Shown: positions 1-7,847, numbered from the stretch's first letter. The stretch: DNA of 28,387 nucleotides from Leptofilum sp041987425 (GCA_041987425.1 JBHIWP010000031.1:1-28387), one strand, 5' to 3'. Program-made: numbers and translations. Notes: generated by a model not told the origin, from the sequence alone.

Positions 1-136
1 TGGCGTCCATCAGCCGCTGGGCCTGCTCGCGCAGGCTGCTGGCGGCCGCGCTGCTCTGCTGCACCATGGCCGCGTTCTGCTGCGTCATTTCGTCCAGCTG
101 TGTGACGGCCTGCCCCACCTGGGCGATGCCGGTGGC
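1..136 (-). pseudogene. C-terminal fragment of a methyl-accepting chemotaxis protein, broken at a chimeric junction
   Basis: Read on the minus strand, these bases translate without a stop as the conserved end of an MCP signalling domain. The segments GIAQVGQAVTQLDEMTQQNA, then AMVQQSSAAASSLREQAQ, then RLMDA can be read in order. This is the heptad-rich tail typical of betaproteobacterial chemoreceptors, just before their usual C-terminal end. The fragment runs off the window at base 1. The MCP-like reading is lost upstream of about base 136, exactly where plus-strand carboxyltransferase sequence begins. GC here is about 72% (101 of 140 bases counted), well above the rest of the window, and there is no ACGGCCGT copy. 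I infer a misassembly or foreign join rather than a working gene. Confidence 0.75.
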
Positions 137-142
137 GCGCGC

Positions 143-1309
143 GTGCCGGACATTATGGGCTCGGCGGGGATGATGAGCATGGTCTATCCCATCCAGGGCC
201 AGCCGCGCGACCGGCAGGTGCCGCAAATTACGGCCATCATGGGTGACTGTTACGGCGGGCCAAGCTGGACAGCGGCCGTTTCCGCCGTCGTCATTCAGGT
301 AAAAGGAACCGTCATGGCCGTGGGCGCACCCGCCATTCTGGACATTGCCACTGGCGAACAGGCCACGCCAGAGGCGCTGGGCGGCTGGGAGCTGCACGCC
401 ACCCAGACCGGCCAGGTAGATCTCTTTGCCGAAGACGAGGCCGAGTGCCTCTGGCTCATCCGCCGCCTGCTGGGCTATCTGCCCGCACATGCTGGCGAAC
501 TACCGCCCATCTGGCCCGCCGAGGACCCGCCGGACGCCCGCCTGGACAACATCCTGGACGTCGTGCCCGCCAACCCCAAAGAAAGCTACGACATGCACGC
601 CGTTATTAACCTCATCGCCGATGCCGACAGCGTTATGGAGTTTAAGCCGCACTACGACGGCAGCCTCATTACCTGCCTGGCCCGGCTAGACGGGCACGTG
701 GTAGGCTTCCTGGCCAACAATCCCCTGATAACGGCCGGGGCGATGGGGCCAGGCGCCTGTGAAAAAGCCACTGCCTTCATCTGCTTCTGCGACTCGTTCC
801 ACATTCCGCTTATCTTCCTGCACGACACGCCTGGCTTCCTCATTGGGCAGGCGGCCGAAATGCGCAAAATGCCCCTCAAAATCATGACCTTCATTCAGGC
901 TCTGCACCAAAGCACCGTGCCCCGGGTCAGCGTCGTTATGCGCAAATCATACGGCATGGCCCACTGCAACATGGCCGGGGGCAACATGCAGTCAGACGTG
1001 TTGCTGGCCTGGCCCACGGCCGAAGTTTCTTTTGTGGCTCCGGAAGTGGCCGTAAACATTGTGTACGGCCGTAAACTCAACCAGATTCAAGACCCGGACG
1101 AAGCAGCCGCCACCAAAGCCTCCCTCATCGACGAACTGGACCGGGCCAATGCCCCCTGGGACGCCGCTGGGGCGAACCTTATCGACAAAGTAATCGACCC
1201 CCGCGACACGCGCTGGGAAATCATCAAAGCGCTGCGCCGGGCGCGCGGGGCTGACGGCCAGCAGGGTTTTGGCCAGCGCCGCCTGGCCAGCTGGCCCCGA
1301 TTTTTTTAG
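143..1309 (+). CDS. Acyl-CoA carboxylase carboxyltransferase subunit (PccB-like), 5'-truncated
   Basis: This is the carboxyltransferase (beta) subunit of a biotin-dependent acyl-CoA carboxylase, which moves carboxyl from carboxybiotin to an acyl-CoA such as propionyl-CoA. Family signatures include GSAGMMSMVYP, a Gly-rich IMGDCYGGPSW oxyanion region, and HDTPGFLIGQAAE and AGGNMQSDVLLAWPTAEVSF in the C-terminal half. Only about 388 residues are present against roughly 510 in the family, so the N-terminal third is missing. The GTG at 143 is just the first permitted start. The carboxylase-like reading actually begins near base 125 (DAGGARVPDIMG), and further upstream the sequence turns into an antisense chemoreceptor fragment. 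The truncation is therefore probably an assembly junction and the gene is likely intact in the organism. The acyl-CoA substrate cannot be assigned from sequence alone. Confidence 0.85.
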   Translation: MPDIMGSAGMMSMVYPIQGQPRDRQVPQITAIMGDCYGGPSWTAAVSAVVIQVKGTVMAVGAPAILDIATGEQATPEALGGWELHATQTGQVDLFAEDEAECLWLIRRLLGYLPAHAGELPPIWPAEDPPDARLDNILDVVPANPKESYDMHAVINLIADADSVMEFKPHYDGSLITCLARLDGHVVGFLANNPLITAGAMGPGACEKATAFICFCDSFHIPLIFLHDTPGFLIGQAAEMRKMPLKIMTFIQALHQSTVPRVSVVMRKSYGMAHCNMAGGNMQSDVLLAWPTAEVSFVAPEVAVNIVYGRKLNQIQDPDEAAATKASLIDELDRANAPWDAAGANLIDKVIDPRDTRWEIIKALRRARGADGQQGFGQRRLASWPRFF

Positions 1310-1374
1310 GCAAACTTTATGGGCAGCGCCTCAACGCCAGACTAAAATAAAACTCGTGAAAGAATTAGGACGCA

Positions 1375-1405
1375 GATTACCCTGATCAGGTAGATCAGGG
1401 TAATC
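1375..1405. repeat. Perfect 12-bp hairpin in a dispersed-repeat-like intergenic stretch
   Basis: The arms gattaccctgat (1375-1386) and atcagggtaatc (1394-1405) are exact reverse complements around a 7-base loop. The hairpin is followed by a further ATCAGG-like echo (aatcaggaaaatcag, from 1402). No T-run follows on the plus strand, so it is not a classic intrinsic terminator, although it could stabilise the 3' end of the carboxyltransferase transcript. The sequence style resembles short palindromic intergenic elements that recur in environmental genomes. Confidence 0.6.
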
Positions 1406-1449
1406 AGGAAAATCAGCGTACTATATTTCAGTTTCAGAAGGAAGCTGCG

Positions 1450-2334
1450 ATTCAAACGACAACTATTTTGCTAGATGGTTTGGCCTTTGCGGAAGGTCCG
1501 CGCTGGCACGACGGCAAGCTGTGGTTTTCCGACATGCACACCCGCCAGGTGGCAACGGCCGACCTGAACGGCCGTACTGAAACCATCGTCGAGGTGCCGG
1601 GACAGCCTTCGGGTTTGGGCTGGACGCCAGACGGCCGTCTCCTTATCGTCTCCATGACAGACCGCCGCCTGCTGCGCCTGGACCCCGATGGCCTGACCGA
1701 AGTGGCCGATTTATCTGCGCTGGCCTCGCACCACTGCAACGACATGGTGGTTGACGGGCAGGGCCGTGCCTACATCGGCAACTTTGGCTTCGACATTTTT
1801 GACCGTTCCGCTTCCCCCGCCCTGGCGCAGATTGTTTTGGTCACGCCAGATGGGACGGCCTGCGTCGTAGCCGAGGAAATGGCCTTCCCCAACGGCTCGG
1901 TGATCACGCCAGACGGCCGTACGCTCATTGTGGCCGAAACGTTTGCAGCGCGTCTTACCGCCTTCGACATTGCGCCAGACGGATCGCTCCTGAATCGGCG
2001 CATCTGGGCCCAGTTTGATGATAAGGGCGCAGCGGCGACGCTAACTGAACTGGCAGGACGAGTTTCGCCAGACGGCATTTGCCTGGACAAGGAAGGCGCA
2101 ATCTGGGTCGCCTCGCCGCAAACGAAAGCCGTGCTGCGCGCGCTTCCAGGTGGCGAAGTAGCGGACAGCGTTGAGGTCACGACAGTGCCTTACGCCTGTA
2201 TGCTCGGCGGGCCAGACGGCCGTACGCTGTTCATTCTCACCGCCAAAACATCCCATCCGCGAAACGCTCTGGCGCAAATGAGCGGCAAGATCGAGACGAT
2301 AGAGGTTGCAGTCCCCAAGGCCGGGTGGCCGTAA
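1450..2334 (+). CDS. SMP-30/gluconolactonase/LRE family protein
   Basis: This is a six-bladed beta-propeller lactonase-type protein. Visible family features are LDGLAFAEGPRWHDGKLWFSDM at the N-terminus (metal-ligand Glu in AEGPRW), PSGLGWTPDGRLLIVSM, the HHCNDMVVDGQGRAYIGNFG segment carrying the Asn/Asp ligand, and SPDGICLDKEGAIWVASP. The metal-ligand residues of SMP-30 proteins thus appear retained. No ATG lies in frame between the stop at 1366 and the conserved LLDGL block. A TTG at 1468 has no ribosome site near it, while an ATT at 1450 sits 5 bases after AGGAAG (1439-1444) and adds IQTTIL, which matches the usual length of the family N-terminus. I therefore prefer the ATT start, with TTG 1468 as the alternative. 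The role in this acyl-CoA cluster is unclear. Confidence 0.8.
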   Translation: MQTTTILLDGLAFAEGPRWHDGKLWFSDMHTRQVATADLNGRTETIVEVPGQPSGLGWTPDGRLLIVSMTDRRLLRLDPDGLTEVADLSALASHHCNDMVVDGQGRAYIGNFGFDIFDRSASPALAQIVLVTPDGTACVVAEEMAFPNGSVITPDGRTLIVAETFAARLTAFDIAPDGSLLNRRIWAQFDDKGAAATLTELAGRVSPDGICLDKEGAIWVASPQTKAVLRALPGGEVADSVEVTTVPYACMLGGPDGRTLFILTAKTSHPRNALAQMSGKIETIEVAVPKAGWP

Positions 2335-2347
2335 GGTCAATGGCCCC

Positions 2348-2376
2348 TTGTACCCGTATTGGGGCTTCGGTACAAT
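2348..2376 (+). promoter_or_regulatory. Candidate sigma70-type promoter for the first acyl-CoA dehydrogenase
   Basis: A TTGTAC -35-like box (2348-2353) and a TACAAT -10-like box (2371-2376, five of six consensus bases) are separated by exactly 17 bases. Transcription would start near 2383, giving a leader of about 40 bases to the ATG at 2423. The -35 match is weak (three of six), so this remains a prediction. Confidence 0.45.
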
Positions 2377-2422
2377 TCATTACACCCATTACAGCCACCT
2401 GCGTGGCGGAAGAGAGGGAAGA

Positions 2423-3517
2423 ATGCTTGATTTCACCTTAGACGAAGAGCAGCGAATGCTGGTTGATGCTATTCATCGCTATGCCGAAGAGCGCATCCGC
2501 AAGATATTCCGTGATGCTGAGGAAGCGGGAGAGATACCGGCAGAAATCGTCCAGGCGGGGTGGGATGTTGGGATATTGCCCGCGGCTATTCCCGAACAGT
2601 ACGGTGGCTTTGGTGACCAATATTCAGCCGTGACCGGGTCCCTGGCGGCCGAAGAGCTGGCCTGGGGTGACCTGGCCGTGGCCCTCAACGTTTTGGTCCC
2701 CGGCGCAGTCGCCATCCCGGTATTGCTGGGGGGCACAGACGCACAAAAAGAGTCTTATTTGCCGCTTTTTTGTGACGTCACTATTCCCAAACTTGCTGCA
2801 GCCCTCATTGAGCCACGCATTCAGTTTGACCCCCGCGATTTAGAGACAACGGCCGTTCGCGACGGCGGCGAATTTGTCCTCAACGGCACCAAATGCGTGG
2901 TGCCCCTGGCCAACTCTGCCGAAACATTCCTGGTGTACGCCAATGAAAATGGGCAGACACAAGGCTATTTCGTACCCGCCAATGCAGCCGGTCTGGCCGT
3001 AGGCGAGCGCGATAAGCTCATGGGGCTGGGCGCTCTGCCCACTTTTGCCCTCACCCTTTCTGACTGCCGCGTACCGGCAGAGAACAGGCTCGGCGGCGAT
3101 GGCGGCGTTGATTTTGGGCTTATTTTGAACCACAGTCGGGTGACGATGGCGGCAGCGGCCGTAGGCGTGGCCCGTGCTGGCGCTGAATATGCCAGGGAGT
3201 ACGCCAAGCAGCGCGTACAGTTTGGCGAACCAATTGCCCACCGTCAATCCATTGCTTTTATGCTGGCGGAAATGGCTATCGATGTAGAAGCCGCCCGCGT
3301 CATGGTGTGGGAAGCCGCCTGGCTTTTGGACCAGGGACGGGAGGCCACCCGCGAAGTCACCGTCATGAAGCACTTTGTGGACGACATGGTGGTGCGCGTG
3401 GCAGACCAGGCGCTGCAAACCCTGGGTGGCTATGGCTATATTCGCGAATATCCGGTTGAGCTGTGGCTGCGCAATGCGCGTGGTTTTGCCTCGCTAGAGG
3501 GATTGGCAATTGCGTAA
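2423..3517 (+). CDS. Acyl-CoA dehydrogenase family protein
   Basis: This is an FAD-dependent acyl-CoA dehydrogenase that introduces the alpha,beta double bond into an acyl-CoA, with electrons normally passing to ETF. The N-terminus LDFTLDEEQRMLVDAIHRYA is the standard first helix. The centre has the beta-domain (LNGTKCVVPLANSAETFLVY), and the C-terminal helices carry RVQFGEPIAHRQSIAFMLAE and LGGYGYIREYPVELWLRNAR. Glu359 in LEGLAIA sits where the catalytic base is expected. The reading frame is open back to 2306, but the ATG at 2423 follows a GAGGGAA ribosome site and gives the family N-terminus. At 364 residues it is slightly shorter than the usual ~380. It begins a run of related genes and has a candidate promoter just upstream. 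Confidence 0.88.
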   Translation: MLDFTLDEEQRMLVDAIHRYAEERIRKIFRDAEEAGEIPAEIVQAGWDVGILPAAIPEQYGGFGDQYSAVTGSLAAEELAWGDLAVALNVLVPGAVAIPVLLGGTDAQKESYLPLFCDVTIPKLAAALIEPRIQFDPRDLETTAVRDGGEFVLNGTKCVVPLANSAETFLVYANENGQTQGYFVPANAAGLAVGERDKLMGLGALPTFALTLSDCRVPAENRLGGDGGVDFGLILNHSRVTMAAAAVGVARAGAEYAREYAKQRVQFGEPIAHRQSIAFMLAEMAIDVEAARVMVWEAAWLLDQGREATREVTVMKHFVDDMVVRVADQALQTLGGYGYIREYPVELWLRNARGFASLEGLAIA

Positions 3518-3603
3518 TTGAGTAGTCGCGTAATTGAGTAACTTACCTAAACTGCTAATTACCCAATTACCAAATTACTTGATTACTCCGGTGTGTCGGA
3601 GTA
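3512..3603. repeat. AT-rich short-repeat leader with a hairpin covering the ribosome site
   Basis: A 13-base direct repeat, gcgtaattgagta, occurs at 3512-3524 and again at 3528-3540, followed by four degenerate AATTAC-type units (about 3557-3586). A 7-bp stem, tactccg (3584-3590) with cggagta (3597-3603), then encloses the GGAG that is the only Shine-Dalgarno candidate for the gene starting at 3608. The first repeat copy overlaps the 3' end of the upstream dehydrogenase. This looks like an inserted or expanded repeat tract. Confidence 0.55.
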
Positions 3604-3607
3604 GAAA

Positions 3608-4858
3608 ATGATCAATTTTGAAATTCCCCAGGATGTACAGGAAGAGTTGGAGAAAGTAGAGCAGATTGCCAGAGAGTTAATGCAGCCCAAGTCTCGCTAC
3701 TACGACGAACATGAGCACGAGCGCCCCAAGGAATTTATCCAGGCAATGTGGCCCATTGTTCGCGAACGTTACAGGCAGCAGGTAGCGGAGGCCCAGGAAA
3801 ACGGAGAGGACACTTCTAACAGTCAGGACGTCGATACCGCTATTTTACACGTGATTTTGCGGATCGAAATGATGAGCTGGGGAGACGCTGGCCAATATTT
3901 GTGCGTGCCCGGGGGTGGTCTTGGTGGCACGGCCATTGAGGCGGTGGGTACGCCAGAGCAGAAGCAGCGTTTTCTTACGCGGCTCACTGAAGGAGAACCG
4001 GTTTGGGGAGCGATGGCCATCACCGAACCGGGCGCTGGTTCAGACAACAGCTCCATGCGCACAACGGCCGTTCACGACGAAGCGACCAATGAGTGGATTC
4101 TCAACGGCGAAAAAATCTTTATCACCAGCGGTGCCCTGGCCCTGAAAGAGTCCAACGGCTTCTGCGTGGTGTGGGCTACTGTTGACCCATCAGCCGGACG
4201 CCGGGGCATTAAGTCCTTTGTGGTCGAAGCCAACACGCCGGGCGTGGACGTAAGCCCTGGAATGGACAAATTTGGCATTCGCGCCAGCGACACGGTGGTC
4301 ATTTCTTTCAGCGATGCCCGCATTCCCTACGACAACATTCTGGGCAGCCCCGAAGTGCAAACGGGCAAGACGTCCAAAGGCTTCCAGGGGGCCATGCGCA
4401 CCTTCGACGCCAGCCGCCCGGCCGTAGCCGCCAGCGCCGTGGGCATTGCCCGCGCCGCCCTGGAATATACCCAGGAGAAGCTGGCCGAAGAAGGCATAAA
4501 GGTCGATTACACCAAGCCGCGCCACAAATTAACGGCCGTTGAGCGCGACCTCCTGGAGATGGAAGCACAGTACAAGAGCGCCTGGCTCCTCACGCTCAAG
4601 GCCACGGCGGCCATGATGCACGGCCAGGGCAACCGGCTGGAAGCCAGCATGTGTAAGGCGTATGCCGGTACGGCCGTTACCAGGCTAACGCAAAAAGCCG
4701 TCGAGCTGCTCGGCCCACTGGGCTACTCACGAGAATTCCTGGTAGAAAAATATATGCGCGACGCCAAAATCAATGACATTTACGAAGGCACGCGCCAAAT
4801 TAACCTGCTCATCGTGGCTCGCACTATTTTGGGCTACTCACGCCGCGAACTGAAATAA
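3608..4858 (+). CDS. Acyl-CoA dehydrogenase, first copy of a tandem pair
   Basis: This is an FAD-dependent acyl-CoA dehydrogenase of 416 residues, a little longer than classical members because of an extended N-terminal region with a charged insert at about residues 60-75. Recognisable parts are YLCVPGGGLGG, the flavin-binding segment AITEPGAGSDNSSMRTTAV, WILNGEKIFITSG, and the C-terminal INDIYEGTRQINLLIVARTI, where Glu393 of the YEGT motif is the expected catalytic base. The ATG at 3608 follows GGAG by six bases. The next gene is a close paralogue, and the two differ mainly in their first ~100 residues. Substrate cannot be deduced, but a branched or medium-chain acyl-CoA is reasonable given the neighbours. 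Confidence 0.9.
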   Translation: MINFEIPQDVQEELEKVEQIARELMQPKSRYYDEHEHERPKEFIQAMWPIVRERYRQQVAEAQENGEDTSNSQDVDTAILHVILRIEMMSWGDAGQYLCVPGGGLGGTAIEAVGTPEQKQRFLTRLTEGEPVWGAMAITEPGAGSDNSSMRTTAVHDEATNEWILNGEKIFITSGALALKESNGFCVVWATVDPSAGRRGIKSFVVEANTPGVDVSPGMDKFGIRASDTVVISFSDARIPYDNILGSPEVQTGKTSKGFQGAMRTFDASRPAVAASAVGIARAALEYTQEKLAEEGIKVDYTKPRHKLTAVERDLLEMEAQYKSAWLLTLKATAAMMHGQGNRLEASMCKAYAGTAVTRLTQKAVELLGPLGYSREFLVEKYMRDAKINDIYEGTRQINLLIVARTILGYSRRELK

Positions 4859-4876
4859 TCAGCTCTGAAAAAGCCA

Positions 4877-4900
4877 ACGCAGAGGCACAGAGACGCAGAG
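4877..4900. repeat. Intergenic acgcagag repeat between the tandem dehydrogenases
   Basis: The octamer acgcagag occurs at 4877-4884 and 4893-4900 with a related gcacagag between them, making a 16-base-period unit. This CAGAG-rich motif resembles short intergenic repeats common in environmental bacterial genomes. It lies in the 66-base gap between the two paralogous dehydrogenase genes. Confidence 0.45.
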
Positions 4901-4924
4901 AAAATCGATGGAGACGACCAATTC

Positions 4925-6187
4925 ATGATTAGTTTCGCAGTTCCCGAAGAGGTGCAGGAAGGCAACCAGGTATTCGAGCAGATCGCAGCCGACATCATGC
5001 GGCCGAAGGCGCTGTACTATGATGAACACGAGCATGAACGGCCGTCTGAGTTCATCAGCGCCATCTGGCCCATTGTGCGCGACCGCTACCGGCAGCAGTG
5101 GGAACGGATTGCTGGCGACAGTCAGCCAGAACAGGCGGACAGTGATAAAGATGGCGTAGATACCTCCATCCTAAGCTTTATCCTGATGATTGAAACCATG
5201 AGTTGGGGGGATGCAGGGCAATATTTGTGCCGACCGGGCCGTCGCCTGGGGGGAACGGCCGTTGAAGCCGTGGGTACAACGGAGCAAAAGGTACGCTTTC
5301 TCAAGCGTTTCACCGAGGGAGACAAACCTGCCTGGGGAGCCATGGCCATCACCGAGCCGGATGCCGGTTCAGACAACAGCTCCATGCGCACAACGGCCGT
5401 TTTGGATGAAGCGACCAACGAATGGATTCTCAACGGCGAAAAAATCTTCATCACCAGCGGCTCGCTTTCGCTAAAAGAGTCCAATGGCTTTTGCGTGGTG
5501 TGGGCTACCGTTGACCCATCAGCCGGGCGCGCGGGCATCAAATCGTTTGTGGTGGAGGCCAACACGCCGGGCGTGGACGTGAGCCCCAGCATGGATAAGT
5601 ATGGCATTCGCGCCAGCGACACGGTGGTCGTTTCGTTCAGCGACGCCCGCATTCCCTACGACAATATCCTGGGCAGCCCAGAGGTGCAGCAAAAGAAGAC
5701 CAGCAAGGGCTTTCAGGGGGCCATGAAGACCTTCGACGCCAGTCGCCCGGCCGTAGCCGCCAGCGCCGTAGGCATTGCCCGCGCTGCGCTGGAACAGACG
5801 CAGGAGAAACTGGCTGAGGAAGGTATTGAGGTGGACTACACCAAGCCGAGGCACAAGCTAACGGCCGTTGAGCGCGATCTGCTGGAAATGGAAGCGCAGC
5901 ACAAGAGCGCCTGGCTGCTCACGCTCAAGGCCACGGCGGCGATGGTGCACGGTCAGGGCAATCGGCTGGAGGCCAGCATGTGCAAGGCGTATGCCGGTAC
6001 GGCCGTTACCAGGCTAACGCAAAAAGCAGTGGAGCTGCTGGGACCGGTGGGGTACATGCGCGAATCGCACGTGGAGAAGTGGATGCGAGACGGCAAGATC
6101 AACGACATCTACGAAGGTACGCGCCAGATCAACCTGCTCATTGTGGCCCGCACCATTTTGGGCTATTCGCGCCGCGAACTGAAGTAG
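4925..6187 (+). CDS. Acyl-CoA dehydrogenase, second copy of the tandem pair
   Basis: This 420-residue paralogue of the preceding gene shares the flavin segment (AITEPDAGSDNSSMRTTAV), the C-terminal LLGPVGYMRESHVEKWMRD and the catalytic YEGT motif (Glu397). Aligned by eye, the part from MSWGDAGQYLC onward is about 90% identical to the first copy, while the first ~58 residues are only about 65% identical. Two substitutions stand out: the glycine loop VPGGGLGG has become RPGRRLGG, and GAGSD has become DAGSD. The active-site Glu is kept, so the enzyme is probably functional but may have changed specificity or partner binding. The start is the ATG at 4925; GGAG lies about 11 bases upstream. Likely co-transcribed with the first copy. 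Confidence 0.9.
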   Translation: MISFAVPEEVQEGNQVFEQIAADIMRPKALYYDEHEHERPSEFISAIWPIVRDRYRQQWERIAGDSQPEQADSDKDGVDTSILSFILMIETMSWGDAGQYLCRPGRRLGGTAVEAVGTTEQKVRFLKRFTEGDKPAWGAMAITEPDAGSDNSSMRTTAVLDEATNEWILNGEKIFITSGSLSLKESNGFCVVWATVDPSAGRAGIKSFVVEANTPGVDVSPSMDKYGIRASDTVVVSFSDARIPYDNILGSPEVQQKKTSKGFQGAMKTFDASRPAVAASAVGIARAALEQTQEKLAEEGIEVDYTKPRHKLTAVERDLLEMEAQHKSAWLLTLKATAAMVHGQGNRLEASMCKAYAGTAVTRLTQKAVELLGPVGYMRESHVEKWMRDGKINDIYEGTRQINLLIVARTILGYSRRELK

Positions 6188-6308
6188 CACTACTTTCTTT
6201 TCGTGTCGAGGACTGTCCCAAAGAGTCTCGCTGCACAGAGGCGCGGCTTCTTGGCAGAAAAACCGCTTGGGTCTTGTAAACCAAACCAATGGAGGGAACG
6301 ACACACCC

Positions 6309-7070
6309 ATGTTTGATCTAACGGGAAAAGTAGCCATTGTTACCGGCGCCTCACGCGGCATTGGTGAGGCGATTGCCCGCACTTATGCAGCAGCAGGTGC
6401 CAGCGTCGTCATTAGCAGCCGCAAGCCAGAAAATATTGAACCTGTGGCCGAGTCAATAAATGGGGAATTTCCAGGGCGCGCTCAGGCCGTCGTGGCCCAT
6501 GCCGGTAAGCCAGAGAATGCTGCCGCCTTGGTGGAAACGGCCGTAAATGCCTACGGCCGTCTGGACATCGCCGTGAACAATGCGGCCACAAACCCCCACT
6601 TTGGCCCTCTGTTAACCTCAGAAGAGTCTCAATGGGACAAAATTTATGAAGTGAATGTGAAAGGCTACTACTGGCTGTGCGAGGCAGCGGCGCGGCAGAT
6701 GAAAAAGCAGGGTGAGGGCGGTAAAATCATAAACGTTGCTTCTGTGGCTGGCTTGCGCCCGGGCCAGGGCATGGGCATTTATAGTATCAGCAAAGCGGCC
6801 GTGATCATGATGACAAAGGTGCTGGGTGCCGAACTGGGCCCGGACAACATTCAGGTCAACGCTATCGCCCCAGGCTTTTTCAAAACCGATTTCAGCGCCG
6901 CCATCTGGAAAAATGAAACGCTGGCTCAGCGGGTCATCGACGCAACACCTCTGGGGCGCATGGGAGACACGGATGAGCTGACTGGCATTGCTCTGTATCT
7001 GGCAGCGCCAGCGGCTAACTTTACAACTGGCGCTGTGTTTACAGTCGATGGCGGCAGCACCATACGCTAG
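6309..7070 (+). CDS. SDR family oxidoreductase, NADP-type
   Basis: This is a classical short-chain dehydrogenase/reductase of 253 residues. It shows the nucleotide-binding TGASRGIG (12-19), the NNAATN strand (90-95), catalytic Ser145 (INVASVAG) and the YSISK motif with Tyr158 and Lys162, and it ends in the usual VDGG segment. After the second beta strand it reads ISSRKP, where the Arg/Lys residues favour NADP(H). The frame is open back to 6267, but the ATG at 6309 follows GGAGGG and gives the normal N-terminus MFDLTGKVAIVTG. Placed after three acyl-CoA dehydrogenases, it could be a 3-hydroxyacyl-CoA or ketoacyl oxidoreductase; the substrate is not determined by sequence. Confidence 0.9.
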   Translation: MFDLTGKVAIVTGASRGIGEAIARTYAAAGASVVISSRKPENIEPVAESINGEFPGRAQAVVAHAGKPENAAALVETAVNAYGRLDIAVNNAATNPHFGPLLTSEESQWDKIYEVNVKGYYWLCEAAARQMKKQGEGGKIINVASVAGLRPGQGMGIYSISKAAVIMMTKVLGAELGPDNIQVNAIAPGFFKTDFSAAIWKNETLAQRVIDATPLGRMGDTDELTGIALYLAAPAANFTTGAVFTVDGGSTIR

Positions 7071-7085
7071 CTTTTTGGGGTGAAA

Positions 7086-7847
7086 ATGACAAATCAATTT
7101 AGTGGGAAAGTGGCCTTAATCACCGGAGCGGCCTCGGGCATTGGCCGCAGCACGGCCCTGGCGTTCGCGCGGGAGGGGGCGCAGGTAATTGTATCTGACG
7201 TAGCGGTTGAAGGCGGCGAAGAAACCGTGCAGCTCATTCAGGACGCAGGGGGCGAGGCCCACTTTATCCGGGCAGACGTGGCAGAAATGGACGAGGTGGC
7301 AGGCCTGGTGCAAACGGCCGTTGAGCGATACGGCCGTCTGGACATCGGCGTCAACAATGCAGGCATTGGCAGCAACTGGAAGCGCCTTGCTGAATACGAG
7401 CTAGAGGACTGGAACCGCGTCATCGCCGTGAATCTAAGCGGCGTCTTCCACTGTATGCTCCACGAGCTAAAGCAGATGGTTCAGCAGGGAAGCGGATCTA
7501 TCGTCAACATTTCGTCAGTGGCCGGGCTACGCGCTCTGGCCAACAGTGCAGCCTACACGGCGAGCAAACACGGGGTCATTGGCCTGACAAAAACGGCCGC
7601 ATTGGAGTACGCCACCCAAAACATTCGCATCAACGCCGTCTGCCCCGTCTTTACGCGCACTCCCTTGTTTGAAGCCATGTTTGACATTAATCCGACTTAC
7701 GAAGAACGCATCAAAAAAAATATACCGATGCGCCGCTACGGAGAGCCGGAAGAGATTGCTCAGGCCATTCTCTGGCTTTGTTCCGACCAGGCCAACTTTA
7801 TAACAGGCCATGCCCTACCGATAGACGGTGGAATGATGGCCGGCTGA
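7086..7847 (+). CDS. SDR family oxidoreductase, NAD-type
   Basis: A second classical short-chain dehydrogenase of 253 residues lies 15 bases after the previous one. It has TGAASGIG (13-20), NNAG (90-93), catalytic Ser143/144 (NISSVAG), Tyr157 and Lys161 in YTASK, and a C-terminal PIDGG. After the second strand it reads VSDVAVEGG, where Asp38 predicts NAD(H) preference, the opposite of its neighbour. The ATG at 7086 follows GGGG at five bases; an in-frame GTG at 7080 is less likely. The pair is best read as two steps or two substrates of the same acyl-CoA pathway, probably including oxidation of a 3-hydroxyacyl-CoA. The two SDRs are not recent duplicates. Confidence 0.9.
   Translation: MTNQFSGKVALITGAASGIGRSTALAFAREGAQVIVSDVAVEGGEETVQLIQDAGGEAHFIRADVAEMDEVAGLVQTAVERYGRLDIGVNNAGIGSNWKRLAEYELEDWNRVIAVNLSGVFHCMLHELKQMVQQGSGSIVNISSVAGLRALANSAAYTASKHGVIGLTKTAALEYATQNIRINAVCPVFTRTPLFEAMFDINPTYEERIKKNIPMRRYGEPEEIAQAILWLCSDQANFITGHALPIDGGMMAG

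Noticed and set aside
1..142. Plus-strand in-frame extension of the carboxyltransferase to base 2
   Set aside because: The frame is open, but its translation (for example QPLGLLAQAAGGRAALLHHG) has no carboxylase character; the minus strand encodes an MCP tail instead.
2840..3418. Minus-strand open frame (192 codons) inside the first acyl-CoA dehydrogenase
   Set aside because: It is the reverse of a conserved dehydrogenase segment and has no recognisable domain.
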